The notes under the pieces: generated by a model
What the model was told of the DNA's origin: nothing
The model's database searches: none
The model's input: only the letters and a program-made list of their open reading frames with translations
Shown: positions 28,102-38,568 of the stretch, one piece after another
How the letters are laid out: every line of letters begins with the position of its first letter
How positions within the stretch are numbered: position 1 is the stretch's first letter
Program-made: the position numbers and the translations under genes
From: Chlamydiia bacterium
GTDB taxonomy: Bacteria > Chlamydiota > Chlamydiia > Chlamydiales > Simkaniaceae
Direction of reading: 5' to 3'
DNA length: 64,000 nucleotides
NCBI GenBank assembly: GCA_030429605.1
Contig: JAUIEV010000003.1
Coordinates: 310,001 to 374,000, forward strand

Positions 28102-30732
28102 ATGGTCTCACACACACTTCGCGAATCGTTTCTCAAGTACTTTGAAAAAAACGGTCATACTCACGTTCCATCATCACCAGTGGTCCCACTCGATGATCCA
28201 ACGCTTTTATTCACCAACGCAGGGATGAACCAGTTCAAAGATGTCTTTTTAGGCACCACGAAACGTGACTACTCCCGTGCTGCTACCTCTCAGAAATGTA
28301 TCCGTGTAGGCGGAAAACATAACGACCTTGATAACGTCGGACACACAACTCGACACATGACTTTTTTCGAAATGCTTGGAAACTTTTCATTTGGAGACTA
28401 CTTCAAACAAGAAGCAATCGCATATGCGTGGGAAGTTGCACTTTCAGTTTTTGAATTTCCAGAGGAAAAACTCTGGGTCTCTGTATATGAAAAAGACGAT
28501 GAAGCATTTGAATTGTGGAAAAAGCATATTTCAGAAGATCGAATTGTCCGTATTGGCGCGAAAGACAACTTCTGGGCAATGGGCGATACAGGCCCATGCG
28601 GGCCATGCTCTGAGCTTTTTTATGATAGAGGCGCATCCTACGGGAATGCACCAAATCCCGCTGTTGATCCGGAAGGTGAGCGATTTCTTGAATTCTGGAA
28701 CCTTGTTTTTATGGAATTCAATCAAACAAAAACAGGACAAGTTCCGCTTGAGAACGCTTCGATTGATACGGGCGCCGGACTTGAGCGAATCGCCATGCTT
28801 AAAATGGGCGTTGATACTGTGTTTGCTACTGATCTCCTTCAGGAAATCATAGCCTCTGTTGAAGCGCTTTCCGGGAAAAAATACTCGCCTCACGATCCTC
28901 TTGCACCAGCATTCCATGTTGTTGCAGACCACCTTCGTTCTCTCTCGTACGCGATCGCAGATGGAGCTCAACCAAGCAATGTAGAGAGAGGCTATGTCCT
29001 CAGAAAAATTCTACGTAGAGCTGTGCGATATGGGCGAAAACTCGGCCTCACAGATCCGTTTCTCTCAAAGCTCGTTCCACATGTTGTTCAGACGATGGGC
29101 CCGGCTTTTCCAGAGCTTGCTACAGCACAATCTCGAATTGAGGAACTCCTCCACATTGAAGAAGAAAGTTTTTTAAAAACGCTTCGCCGAGGGGGAAATC
29201 GACTCCAACTTATTATTGACGAATCTCTCACAAGTGCAAAAAAAGAGATTAGCGGAAAAGATGCGTTCACTTTGAAGGACACATATGGCTTCCCACTAGA
29301 AGAAATTCTTCTTCTTGCAAAAGATAATGGCCTCAGTGTGAATCTCGAAATGTACTCGCTCCTTGAAGAAGAGGCGAAGGAAAAGTCGAGAAAAGCACAT
29401 GTGAGTCACTCACAAGAAGTTGAAGAGACAATCTATGCAGATTTTGTCGACTCCCATGGAGAAAGCGACTTTGTTGGATACACCTCCTATGAAACGAGCG
29501 CCACTGTCACAGGGATTGTAAAAGATGGAACGCTTGTCGATTCCCTTTCTCCCGGGCAGGAAGCGCTGGTGCTTCTCGACAAATCACCGTTTTATGCTGA
29601 GAAAGGTGGGCAAGCAGGAGATATTGGAACAATTTCCCAAGGCAATGTGCTGTTTGCTGTGAAAAATACGATCTCACCCTATCCAGGAATCATTGCTCAC
29701 ATTGGTACACTGAAGAGCGGAACCTTGATCCCCGGAGAGCCTGTTGATGCAACGATTGATGTAGAAAGACGAGTTCGCATTATGCGAAACCATACTGCAA
29801 CACACCTTCTCCATGCAGCGCTCACGGATGTACTGGGAGATCACATCAAACAAGCCGGATCTCTTGTTGAACCGGATAAGCTCCGTTTTGATTTTAATCA
29901 TCACAAGCCACTTTCTCCAAGTGAAATATGGGAGATCGAGCGGATTGTTAACGAGGAAGTCTTAAAAAATCTTCCAGTTGCAACAGAGGAAAAAACCTAC
30001 GCATCTGTCCAGTCTGATTCTCGAATCAAACAGTTTTTTGGAGATAAGTATGGCACCACCGTTCGCGTCGTTTCTACCGGTGACTTTTCACATGAACTCT
30101 GCGGCGGAACACATGTTGCCACAACAGGAGAACTTGGGCTTTTCAAAATAAGTAAAGAGTCGTCTATTGCAAAAGGCGTCCGTCGTATAGAAGCTGTGAC
30201 AGGACATGGCGCCTACACCCTCGTCTTAGAACAAGAAAAAATGCTCTTCACAATGGCAGAGAAACTTGGAGCGCCATACACAAAACTTTCGGAAGCATTC
30301 GATCGCTCTCTTGACGAGCAACAGCAATTAAAGCAGGAAAACAAACACCTTTCTGACACACTTCTTTCACACAGCGTCACCTCTCTCCTCAGTGCAAAGC
30401 AGATGCATGGAGAGGTTGCAGTGCTTGCAGCAAAAGTTGATGTGGGGCCAAAGCAGCTTCCTGCTCTCGCAAATGAGCTTGCCAGTACTTTGAATAACGG
30501 CGTCCTCTTTCTGGCCGCTGAAGCTGATGGCTCATGCCAAGTTCTCATTCGAGTCGCTCCTGCACTTGTTGAAAAAGGACTGCATGCGAATGCACTCATT
30601 AAAGCTGTCGCTCCACATATTAAAGGTGGAGGCGGCGGAAAGAAGGATGCTGCCCAAGCTGGCGGAAAAAATCCTGCGGGGATACCTGAAGCAATCGAAC
30701 TATTTATCCAAAAGGTGAAAGAAACGTGTTAG
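28102..30732 (+). CDS. alaS: Alanyl-tRNA synthetase
   Basis: 876 aa from ATG 28102 (MVSHTLRESFLKYFEKNGH), which has GAGAGGAA just upstream. An upstream in-frame start would add a low-quality tail that overlaps tkt. Class II catalytic domain with TNAGMNQFKDVFLG, WAMGDTGPCGPCSELFYD; editing domain with HTATHLLHAAL and CGGTHVATTGELG (zinc site residues); C-Ala/DHHA1 domain ending GGGGGKKDAAQAGGKNP. Full length. It overlaps mfd by 7 bases, so the two form an operon. Confidence 0.97.
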   Translation: MVSHTLRESFLKYFEKNGHTHVPSSPVVPLDDPTLLFTNAGMNQFKDVFLGTTKRDYSRAATSQKCIRVGGKHNDLDNVGHTTRHMTFFEMLGNFSFGDYFKQEAIAYAWEVALSVFEFPEEKLWVSVYEKDDEAFELWKKHISEDRIVRIGAKDNFWAMGDTGPCGPCSELFYDRGASYGNAPNPAVDPEGERFLEFWNLVFMEFNQTKTGQVPLENASIDTGAGLERIAMLKMGVDTVFATDLLQEIIASVEALSGKKYSPHDPLAPAFHVVADHLRSLSYAIADGAQPSNVERGYVLRKILRRAVRYGRKLGLTDPFLSKLVPHVVQTMGPAFPELATAQSRIEELLHIEEESFLKTLRRGGNRLQLIIDESLTSAKKEISGKDAFTLKDTYGFPLEEILLLAKDNGLSVNLEMYSLLEEEAKEKSRKAHVSHSQEVEETIYADFVDSHGESDFVGYTSYETSATVTGIVKDGTLVDSLSPGQEALVLLDKSPFYAEKGGQAGDIGTISQGNVLFAVKNTISPYPGIIAHIGTLKSGTLIPGEPVDATIDVERRVRIMRNHTATHLLHAALTDVLGDHIKQAGSLVEPDKLRFDFNHHKPLSPSEIWEIERIVNEEVLKNLPVATEEKTYASVQSDSRIKQFFGDKYGTTVRVVSTGDFSHELCGGTHVATTGELGLFKISKESSIAKGVRRIEAVTGHGAYTLVLEQEKMLFTMAEKLGAPYTKLSEAFDRSLDEQQQLKQENKHLSDTLLSHSVTSLLSAKQMHGEVAVLAAKVDVGPKQLPALANELASTLNNGVLFLAAEADGSCQVLIRVAPALVEKGLHANALIKAVAPHIKGGGGGKKDAAQAGGKNPAGIPEAIELFIQKVKETC

Positions 30733-33700
30733 CCCGTTTCAAGAAGAGCCCATCACTACAGACTCTTCTTTCTCTGATTCAAAAAGAGCGCTCACTCCTT
30801 CTTGAGGAGCTGTGGGATGCGCCGAAAGCCCTCCTGCTTGCGCTCTTAGACAAACCTATTCTTGTCATTACAAGTTCAGAAAGAGATACAAAACTCTCTG
30901 ATGACCTCCTCTTTTTCGATAAAAAAGTGCTTACGCTCCCTGCATGGGAAACCCTTCCAGGAGAAGACATCCCACCAAGCCCCGATATCGTCGGACGCAG
31001 GTTGGAAACACTCAGTACGATTGCTACAGAAAAAACGCCCCCTATTGTGATTGCTCCTCTGCAAGCTGCTATGCAAAAGGTGGCGTTGAAAGAGGCACTC
31101 ACAACAGAGACGCTGCACATTCGAGTGAATAGCGAACTCTCTTTTGATACATTTCCAAAAAAACTAGAAGCACTCGGATATACCCGTTCACCTGTTGCCT
31201 CAGACAAAGGTGAATATGCTGTTCGAGGAAGTCTTATTGATGTCTATCCGGTCTCCTCGTTTGACCCGGTTCGTATTGATTTTTTTGATGATAGCATCGA
31301 CTCTATCCGGACATTTGACCCTATTTCTCAAAAAACGACAGGAAAAACAAAGTCGATAACCATTACCCCTGCTGATGAGCTCGCGCTTGTTGAGGACCCG
31401 GAAAAAACGACGTCGCTACTCTCGTACTTTCCAGAAGACACCCTTATCGTGTTCGATAATCTGGTCGCACTAGAAGACCGAGCCGTTGCACTCTCTGCAT
31501 TACCGAGCAGCAAATCCCCCCTCATCATTTCCTTTGACTCTTTACTTGAAGCGACAACTCCCTTTGCTCGCCTCCTTTTTGCAGAATCTCCCGCAGAAAA
31601 ATTAAGCCCTGATGCACGTGTTGAAAAAACAGGCCGGGATGTCTATTCGGGCAAAAACCCGCTCCAAACAATACGATTTGAGCTCTTTGGGCAAAAAATT
31701 GCTGCATCCCGTTTTCAACATGCATTTGCCCAAACCTCGGGGCCAAGCGACTTAACTGAATTCCCAGAAGTACACCTCGTTGCCTCCACTCACTCTGAGC
31801 TCCAAGCTATGCGTGACAAGCTTCCTGTACCAGATACTGCGCATACACATACCGGATATCTCTGCTCTGCTGTTGCTCTACTCGATATAGACACACTCAT
31901 TTACCCATATACAGAGCTTTCAAAAAAACACAAAGTTACTCGGCAAAAATGGAGAAACAACTATTCAACACCACCCTCTGAATTTCATGAATTGAAATCA
32001 GGAGACCTGGTTGTTCATTTTCACAATGGTATAGGCAAGTTTCTTGGTATTGAAAAAAAGAAAAACCATCTTGGACAAGAAGAAGAGTTCATGATGATTC
32101 AATACGCTGATGGCGGCACTCTTTTTGCACCACTCTCACAAGCACACCTTGTCAGTAGGTACATTGGTACAGCTGAAGAAATGCCCACACTCCACAAGCT
32201 TGGCACAAAAACTTGGCACACACAAAAAGTGCGAGCCCAGAAAGCCATCATTGGGTATGCCAGAGATCTGATTAAAAACCAGGCAATGAGAGATCTTCAT
32301 GGAGGCTTTTCGTACCCAAAAGACTCTGAAGAAATGTATGAGTTTGAAGAAGACTTTCCTTTCAACGAAACACAAGACCAGGAAAAAGCAATCATAGAAG
32401 TAAAAGAAGATATGATGGCAAGTGCTCCTATGGATCGGCTTATATGTGGAGATGTTGGATATGGAAAAACGGAAGTCGCAATGCGAGCTGCATTTAAAGC
32501 AGTCATTGATGGAGAAAAACAAGTAGCCGTCCTTGCACCGACGACGGTCCTTGCTATGCAGCACTACGAAACATTTAAAGAACGAATGGGCAACTATCCC
32601 GTTCGCATTGGTGCACTTTCCCGATTTGTCAAACCAAAAGAGCAGAAAAAAATCATTGAAGAGGTCAAACAAGGTTCCATCGATATACTTATAGGAACAC
32701 ACCGACTGATCAGTAAAGATATCGAGTTCAACAACCTTGGACTTATTATTATTGATGAAGAGCAGCGATTTGGAGTACGCGCAAAAGAACACCTCAAAAA
32801 ATTGCGAATTGGAGTTGATTGCTTAACCCTTTCTGCAACGCCTATCCCTCGCACACTCTATTTTTCACTTGTCGGCGCTCGCCCAATGTCTGTCATTAAC
32901 ACTCCGCCGCAAGACAGGCTTCCCATCAAAACAATTATTGCTGATAGGCAGCCAGAACTGGTGAAAAATGCGCTCCTACGAGAACTCTCACATGATGGGC
33001 AAGCATACTTTATTCACAATCGGGTAGAAACCATCTATTCCGTTGCAAAAGAGCTGCAAGAGCTTCTTCCTGCAGCAAAAATTGGGATTGTGCATGGCCA
33101 AATGTCAAGTGACGACATAGACTCAATTTTCCATTCTTTTAAACAAGGGATGACCGATATTCTCTGTGCAACAACGATCGTTGAAAGTGGTATTGATATC
33201 CCAAATGCCAATACCATCTTGATTGATAAAGCACACCACTATGGCCTTGCTGATTTATACCAGCTCAGAGGACGAGTCGGAAGGTGGAATAAACCTGCCT
33301 ATTCCTATTTCCTTGTTCCAAAGAACACATCACTTCCTGAAATTTCACGAAAAAGGCTCAATGCACTTGTCGAAGCATCCGGCTTTGGTGGTGGAATGAA
33401 GCTTGCGATGCGCGATTTAGAGATTCGAGGCGCCGGCGACCTCCTTGGAACCCAGCAGTCCGGAAATGTTGAAACCATTGGCTTCCACCTTTACTGCAAG
33501 CTCCTCAAGCGTGCAGTTGAAACGATGAAAAAGAACATACAACCTGACTTCTCTGATATTAAAATTGAAAGCAATTTCCCCGCAAACCTTCCAGCCTTCT
33601 ACGTACCTGAAACATCTCTTCGTATTGAGCTTTACCACCGCCTTGGAGATGCACTATCACTAGAAGAAGTAGATAGTATTTTCGACGAAATGAAAGATCG

Positions 33701-33950
33701 ATTTGGCACACCTCCGCCAGAGGTTGAATGGCTCTATCACTTAACTCGAATTAAAGTCCAAGCAATGACATTGCACATAACAATGCTTCAATTCGGCAAG
33801 AAAACACTGACTATTGAAACACACCTGTCTGGGAAACCGTCGAAGACACAAATCTTCCTTCCAAAATTTGAAACGCCAAAAGAACTTGAAGACGGCCTGA
33901 AACAAACGTTCTCTCATATGAAGCTATTAAGCGCAGGCGCACACGCGTAA
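30726..33950 (+). CDS. mfd: Transcription-repair coupling factor Mfd
   Basis: 1074 aa, GTG start inside the alaS stop region. N-terminal UvrB-homology module (residues ~1-300), CarD-like RNA polymerase interaction domain (SGDLVVHFHNGIGKFLGIE, then LFAPLSQAHLVSRY), superfamily 2 translocase with GDVGYGKTEVAMRAAF and IDEEQRFGV, SATPIPRTL, QLRGRVGRW and a C-terminal TRCF domain. It removes stalled RNA polymerase and recruits UvrA. Slightly shorter than E. coli Mfd (1148). The alaS-mfd pairing is what I recall in C. trachomatis. Confidence 0.97.
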   Translation: MLARFKKSPSLQTLLSLIQKERSLLLEELWDAPKALLLALLDKPILVITSSERDTKLSDDLLFFDKKVLTLPAWETLPGEDIPPSPDIVGRRLETLSTIATEKTPPIVIAPLQAAMQKVALKEALTTETLHIRVNSELSFDTFPKKLEALGYTRSPVASDKGEYAVRGSLIDVYPVSSFDPVRIDFFDDSIDSIRTFDPISQKTTGKTKSITITPADELALVEDPEKTTSLLSYFPEDTLIVFDNLVALEDRAVALSALPSSKSPLIISFDSLLEATTPFARLLFAESPAEKLSPDARVEKTGRDVYSGKNPLQTIRFELFGQKIAASRFQHAFAQTSGPSDLTEFPEVHLVASTHSELQAMRDKLPVPDTAHTHTGYLCSAVALLDIDTLIYPYTELSKKHKVTRQKWRNNYSTPPSEFHELKSGDLVVHFHNGIGKFLGIEKKKNHLGQEEEFMMIQYADGGTLFAPLSQAHLVSRYIGTAEEMPTLHKLGTKTWHTQKVRAQKAIIGYARDLIKNQAMRDLHGGFSYPKDSEEMYEFEEDFPFNETQDQEKAIIEVKEDMMASAPMDRLICGDVGYGKTEVAMRAAFKAVIDGEKQVAVLAPTTVLAMQHYETFKERMGNYPVRIGALSRFVKPKEQKKIIEEVKQGSIDILIGTHRLISKDIEFNNLGLIIIDEEQRFGVRAKEHLKKLRIGVDCLTLSATPIPRTLYFSLVGARPMSVINTPPQDRLPIKTIIADRQPELVKNALLRELSHDGQAYFIHNRVETIYSVAKELQELLPAAKIGIVHGQMSSDDIDSIFHSFKQGMTDILCATTIVESGIDIPNANTILIDKAHHYGLADLYQLRGRVGRWNKPAYSYFLVPKNTSLPEISRKRLNALVEASGFGGGMKLAMRDLEIRGAGDLLGTQQSGNVETIGFHLYCKLLKRAVETMKKNIQPDFSDIKIESNFPANLPAFYVPETSLRIELYHRLGDALSLEEVDSIFDEMKDRFGTPPPEVEWLYHLTRIKVQAMTLHITMLQFGKKTLTIETHLSGKPSKTQIFLPKFETPKELEDGLKQTFSHMKLLSAGAHA

Positions 33951-33960
33951 TCACACGCGT
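33943..33960. terminator. Short hairpin at the mfd stop
   Basis: ACGCGT at 33943-33948 repeated at 33955-33960 as part of a direct repeat (CACACGCGTA). Because ACGCGT is self-complementary it can form a 6-bp hairpin with a 6-base loop, followed by CTCTCTTTT. Weak evidence. Confidence 0.25.
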
Positions 33961-34031
33961 ACCTCTCTTTTGCGCGCAGGAACACCTAGGCTAAGAGGAA
34001 TGTCACATCAAGGGAGGACGTCTTTCTACGC

Positions 34032-35408
34032 TTATTTCCACAGCGCGTCAACGTCAATGAGACCACTTTTCTGAAGGATTATTAGGAGAATGACGCATGG
34101 GATAACCCATCGCATTGCAAAGTGCCAGAGCTTCCACAACGCTTTTTTCGACTCACCTTCTGAAAACTCTTCGAATGAAATTTTCCGCTCGACGACCCAC
34201 CCTATGAAGAGGGAGGTAAAGAGGCCTCCAAGTGGCACAATCCACACAAAAACGAGCGATTCAACCGTCTCAATAAATGTTTTTCCGTAGATCGATTCCC
34301 ATTCGGCAAAAAGAGATCCTGAAGAGGACAATGCACATGGTATGCCAAACAAAAAGGTAGCACAGGCAGTGACGAGCACAGCCTTTTGCCGTCTCCATCC
34401 AAGAAGCTCCATCAAGTTTGTCGCCACAACCTCAATAAATGGAATCGACGAGGTTAATGCAGTAAACACAAACAACGTAAAGAAAAGCGTTGATAACACA
34501 AGCGCCCCGGGCATCTGCGCAAAAAGATAGGGAAGTGTCTGAAAGACCATTCCGGTTCCCGCTTCTGGAGAAAGTCCGAAGGTAAAAACAACAGGAAAGA
34601 TCGTCATGGCAGCTAAGAGGGCAACAATGATAACAGAGCCTCCTACAATCCCTGCCATTTGAGGGATATCAGAGCTATCCCTCATGTAACTCCCATAAGA
34701 GATCATAATCCCCTGACCAAGACTTAACGTAAAAAAGGCCAGCCCGAGAGCTTCAAGTGCGCTTGAGAGTTGGAAGCGGTCAAAGTCAGGATAAAAAATA
34801 AATTCTGCAGCTTTTGGAAAGCCCGGAAGCGTTGCACTATATGCAAAAAGAAGGAGGAGCATCGCAAAAAGTGCTCTTGTCATAATTTTGGACCAAAACT
34901 CAATCCCTTTTCTTACCCCGGAAAGCACAATACCCATTGTGATAGAGGTGAACAAAAAGTGCCAAAAAACGGTGATACTTCCTGAATGAGACAACTTTTG
35001 AAAAACGTCAGCAATGTGTGTCTCAGATACGTTTTGATAAAAGCCTGTCAGCGACATGAGCACGTAGCTCATTCCCCACCCTGCGATGACGCTATAGAAA
35101 GACATGATCAAAAAGGAAGCAATAACGCCAAACCACCCGGCAACTTTCCACGCCGTTTGCCCTTGGCAAAGACTTGAGAACGCACCCACTGCAGCCCGTT
35201 GCGTGCGCCGCCCAATCATCAGCTCGCCTATAAACACGGGAATACCAATCGCAATGGTGCAAATAATATACATAAGAAGAAAGAGCCCACCACCATTTTG
35301 CCCAACAGTGTAGGGGAATTTCCAAAGTACGCCGAGACCAATTGCAGAACCAACTGCAGCTAGAATAAAACCTAAACGGGATCCCCAATGTTCTCGTACT
35401 TGATTCAT
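34032..35408 (-). CDS. Neurotransmitter:sodium symporter (NSS/SNF) family transporter
   Basis: 458 aa LeuT-fold transporter, about 11-12 helices. The helix 1 signature is clear: GSRLGFILAAVGSAIGLGVLW then KFPYTVGQNGGGLFLL, containing the unwound Na+/substrate site. Family members import amino acids or related compounds with Na+. The substrate is unknown. It is the second gene of a tandem pair: the upstream paralogue 35418-36794 has the same length, the same N-terminus (MNQVREHWGS) and lies 9 bases away. Na+ coupling fits the Na+-NQR pump in the window. Confidence 0.93.
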   Translation of the reverse strand: MNQVREHWGSRLGFILAAVGSAIGLGVLWKFPYTVGQNGGGLFLLMYIICTIAIGIPVFIGELMIGRRTQRAAVGAFSSLCQGQTAWKVAGWFGVIASFLIMSFYSVIAGWGMSYVLMSLTGFYQNVSETHIADVFQKLSHSGSITVFWHFLFTSITMGIVLSGVRKGIEFWSKIMTRALFAMLLLLFAYSATLPGFPKAAEFIFYPDFDRFQLSSALEALGLAFFTLSLGQGIMISYGSYMRDSSDIPQMAGIVGGSVIIVALLAAMTIFPVVFTFGLSPEAGTGMVFQTLPYLFAQMPGALVLSTLFFTLFVFTALTSSIPFIEVVATNLMELLGWRRQKAVLVTACATFLFGIPCALSSSGSLFAEWESIYGKTFIETVESLVFVWIVPLGGLFTSLFIGWVVERKISFEEFSEGESKKALWKLWHFAMRWVIPCVILLIILQKSGLIDVDALWK

Positions 35409-35417
35409 GTATACCCT

Positions 35418-36794
35418 TTATGAAAAAATTCTGTCGAAGTTAAAGAGACCACTCTTTTGTATAATAATAACTAGTATCGTGAGTGGAACAACGTATCGGA
35501 TGAAAAAATACCATACTGAAAAAAGCGCTCCAAATCGTGTTCCTGAAGAGAACTCTTTGAATGCAATGGCTTTGTCAAGACGCCATCCTAGAAAAAGAGA
35601 CGTGAGCACTCCCCCTATTGGAATGATCCATATAGAGACAAGTGTATTCACCGTATCGAGGAAGTTCATTCCATAAATTTCCTGCCATTCCGGGAAAATC
35701 CCACCGCTATATGCAAAGGCACTTGGTATCCCTAGAATAAATGTGCCTGCACCGGTGAGCAAGACCGCTTGCTTTCGAGAAATGTTGTGCAGTTCCATAA
35801 TATTGGTCGCAACAACCTCAATGAGAGGTATTGCAGAGGTAAGCGCAGTAAACACAAAAAGCGCGAAAAAGATGGTGGATATGACAAGCGAGCCCGGAAG
35901 CTGGGCAAAAAGATACGGCAGCGTCTGAAAAACAAGACCCGCACCTGAATTTGGGGGGACGTCAAAACTAAATACAATTGGGAAAATCGTCAGTCCTGCA
36001 AGAACAGCAACCACAACAACAGAAAACGCAACGATCCCAGCAAGCTGCAACACATCTTCTTGATGGCGCATATAGCTCCCATAGGAGATCATAATACCTT
36101 GCCCGATACTGAGAGTCCAAAATGCAAGACCTAGCGCTTCAATGGCACTTGAAAACTGAAACTTTTCTACATTGAGTGAAAAAAGGAAATCACATGCATC
36201 TCCAAATCCTGGGAGAGTCACACTAAAAAGAAACAAGCACACCATGAGAACAAGGAAGACACGCGTCATTAGCTTTGTCCAAAACTCAATTCCCTTTCGG
36301 ACTCCAGCAAAGACAATGCCCATCGTGACAACTGTAAAAACTAAGTGCCAAAATAAGGAAATCCCTCCTGAATGGGAGAGCGCAGAAAATGCCCTCGACA
36401 CCTCATCCCGAGAAAGCCCTTGATAAAACCCTGTTAGGGACATCAGCACGTAGCTCATTCCCCAGCCAGCTATCACACTATAGAACGACATAATAAGAAA
36501 CGAGGCAAGAACACCAAGCCAGCCGGCCAATTTCCACGGTGTTGATTCTTTGTGCAGCGTCATAAATGCACCGACAGCAGCCCGCTCAGAGCCTCTCCCT
36601 AGAATCAACTCTCCTATAAGAAGGGGTAATCCAACAATAACCAGACAAACAAAATAGGCAATGAGAAAAAGCCCGCCACCATTTTGTCCAACTGTATATG
36701 GAAATTTCCAGAGAATGCCGAGTCCAATTGCAGACCCAATAGCTGCAAAGAGAAATCCAACTTTAGACCCCCAATGCTCTCGTACTTGGTTCAT
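35418..36794 (-). CDS. Neurotransmitter:sodium symporter (NSS/SNF) family transporter
   Basis: 458 aa, tandem paralogue of 34032-35408 with equal length and strongly similar sequence through all helices (AIGSAIGLGILWKFPYTVG; SHSGGISLFWHLVFT versus SHSGSITVFWHFLFT). Probably an ancient local duplication, since the two differ at many positions. Likely an amino-acid:Na+ symporter; difference in substrate between the copies is a guess. It is the first gene of the pair. Confidence 0.93.
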   Translation of the reverse strand: MNQVREHWGSKVGFLFAAIGSAIGLGILWKFPYTVGQNGGGLFLIAYFVCLVIVGLPLLIGELILGRGSERAAVGAFMTLHKESTPWKLAGWLGVLASFLIMSFYSVIAGWGMSYVLMSLTGFYQGLSRDEVSRAFSALSHSGGISLFWHLVFTVVTMGIVFAGVRKGIEFWTKLMTRVFLVLMVCLFLFSVTLPGFGDACDFLFSLNVEKFQFSSAIEALGLAFWTLSIGQGIMISYGSYMRHQEDVLQLAGIVAFSVVVVAVLAGLTIFPIVFSFDVPPNSGAGLVFQTLPYLFAQLPGSLVISTIFFALFVFTALTSAIPLIEVVATNIMELHNISRKQAVLLTGAGTFILGIPSAFAYSGGIFPEWQEIYGMNFLDTVNTLVSIWIIPIGGVLTSLFLGWRLDKAIAFKEFSSGTRFGALFSVWYFFIRYVVPLTILVIIIQKSGLFNFDRIFS

Positions 36795-36847
36795 GGTATT
36801 CCTTTCGAAAAAAACACCACCACCATACTAGGAAAAAGGCTATAAAG

Positions 36848-37657
36848 TCAATCCTTCACCCGAAGACCTATGTTCCGATGATATGCCCCTTTGACAAGTT
36901 TTGATTGCATTTCTCGAGCATGTTTTAGGATATCCATCCCAATTGATATATGCTCATCCATGTGCGAGTCAAAGACAGCTTTTGCTGACTGTTTTGTTTT
37001 CACACCACTCCGTTCAAGTGGTAAATCAGAAACGAGCAGCAAAGCTCCAAGCGTAAATTTTCTTTTATAACTTGCGGTGAACAACGTGGCACATTCTAAT
37101 TCAATTGCCTGTGCCCTTGATTCTTTGAGCTGTGTTTTGAACTCTTCATTAAATTCCCAAAACCGCAAATTTGAGGTAAACGTAATCCCAATATGGTACG
37201 TTATATTTTTTTCTTCTAAAATTTCTGTACTTGCTTTGGACATCAAAAAATTGGCCAATGCAGGCACTTCTTTTGGGAAGTAAAAATCAGACGTTCCTTC
37301 TCCTCGAATACTGGCAATTGGAACAAGATAGTCTCCCACCTTGTATCTTTTCCGCAATCCCCCGCACATTCCCAGAAGGATTGCCGCTTTAATATCGAGA
37401 AAGGAGCACAGGTCTACAACAAGCGCCGCAGCTGTTGAACCAATCTTAAAGTCGAGAATCGAAATATCTTCTTCCGGAACATGTGCTACCTTAAACATAC
37501 TTCCTTCAGATATCTTTACTTGAAAGCGGTTCGCAAAGGCCGTTACGTACTGCGGAAAGTTCGTTATGATCAAATTTGAACAAAAGTCAGTCGAAGGGCA
37601 CCCAGCGTACCGCTCTAAAGTCTCTTTTGCAAATTGTTCTTCTGTAATTTCTTCCAT
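36848..37657 (-). CDS. AMP nucleosidase-like nucleoside phosphorylase-fold protein
   Basis: 269 aa from ATG 37657 (MEEITEEQF); a longer reading frame adds a poorly supported tail. PNP/UDP superfamily: AAILLGMCGGLRKRYKVGDYLVP (nucleoside phosphorylase signature), AIELECATLFTAS and LLLVSDLPLE near the end. The short length and the RYAGCPSTDF N-terminus match the AMP nucleosidase (Amn) group that cleaves AMP to adenine and ribose-5-phosphate. A futalosine or MTA/SAH hydrolase role is the main alternative, since chlamydiae use a futalosine route to menaquinone and PNP-fold proteins have been proposed there. Divergent from the Inc-like gene at 37778. Confidence 0.75.
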   Translation of the reverse strand: MEEITEEQFAKETLERYAGCPSTDFCSNLIITNFPQYVTAFANRFQVKISEGSMFKVAHVPEEDISILDFKIGSTAAALVVDLCSFLDIKAAILLGMCGGLRKRYKVGDYLVPIASIRGEGTSDFYFPKEVPALANFLMSKASTEILEEKNITYHIGITFTSNLRFWEFNEEFKTQLKESRAQAIELECATLFTASYKRKFTLGALLLVSDLPLERSGVKTKQSAKAVFDSHMDEHISIGMDILKHAREMQSKLVKGAYHRNIGLRVKD

Positions 37658-37707
37658 AGTTCTTTCATACCATATGCATATCAGTGTGACAAGAAGAGAG
37701 TGTGTTC

Positions 37708-37735
37708 TTGAAAAGAATTTATACAATCTTAATAT
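37708..37735 (+). promoter_or_regulatory. Predicted promoter of the Inc-like gene at 37778
   Basis: TTGAAA at 37708-37713, 16-base spacer, TAATAT at 37730-37735, in a very AT-rich stretch running up to the ATG at 37778. Fits a sigma-70-type promoter. Confidence 0.5.
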
Positions 37736-37777
37736 TTTCTTGATATCTATTTATATTTTTATATATACACTTGAAGT

Positions 37778-38494
37778 ATGACGCATGAAATTCAAACACC
37801 ATCTATCGCCGTTGTTCACACCCAAAGTGCAGAACCAACACGACCAGTGATGCCAAAACGTCCCGGAACACTCCGCGGCCGGTCTGTTTTTGATTTATCA
37901 GATTGGAGAACATACTTTGTCCGGGTAACACAACTTGTGTCCTCCGCGCTCCTTTTCAGAGAGCTGCTCGCAGGATCTCCAATCGGACTACTTGGCGTGA
38001 CAGTCATTACCGTTTCTACGTTTATTGCAGACACGTGGTTGAGACAAAATAGAGCTTTGGAAGCGTGGCAAACCTATTCACACAGATGCGAAAGACAGAT
38101 TGAAGCGTTTTCTTCAAATAATACAAGTCTTCAAACGAGAGTGGAAGAGCTTCAAGGCGAAGTCAGTACTATGAGAGCTCACATAGAAGCCCTCACCACC
38201 TTGGAAGAAGCCTCCACACTGCATGTCGCACAACTCGATGCACTGAAAGAATCGATAAGAGAGCAAAACCGTGTCTATGAAGCTGCGAATAGTGAATATA
38301 GCGAGCTCCTTCGTCGGCACGATACGGCGCAAACTAATCTTGAGTCTCTTTTAGAAAGATTGGCAGAGGCTGAAACTCGCCTCAGGGATACCCAACGAGC
38401 ACTTCAAGACGTTTCCATTCCATTCCAAGAGCGAGTGCAACAGCTTGGCAGGCTTACCGATCGACTCGAAAACGTTTCCAGCACTAAATCTTAA
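37778..38494 (+). CDS. Inclusion-membrane-like (Inc/IncA-type) coiled-coil protein
   Basis: 238 aa, no recognised enzyme domain. After a ~45-residue polar N-terminus comes a bilobed hydrophobic region (residues ~48-88: VTQLVSSALLFRELLAG, a short turn with a Pro, then IGLLGVTVITVSTFIADTW). The rest (residues ~100-238) is a long heptad-rich coiled coil. This layout, two close helices and then cytosolic coiled coil, is the hallmark of chlamydial Inc proteins exported by type III secretion into the inclusion membrane. Function is inferred from architecture only. The ribosome site is weak (TTGAAG). Confidence 0.6.
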   Translation: MTHEIQTPSIAVVHTQSAEPTRPVMPKRPGTLRGRSVFDLSDWRTYFVRVTQLVSSALLFRELLAGSPIGLLGVTVITVSTFIADTWLRQNRALEAWQTYSHRCERQIEAFSSNNTSLQTRVEELQGEVSTMRAHIEALTTLEEASTLHVAQLDALKESIREQNRVYEAANSEYSELLRRHDTAQTNLESLLERLAEAETRLRDTQRALQDVSIPFQERVQQLGRLTDRLENVSSTKS

Positions 38495-38568
38495 ATACTT
38501 TTTATAATAGATTAATAATGTGTAAAGAGAGTAGACTTCTCTTTTTTTTACAGTTTGGAGAAACCATT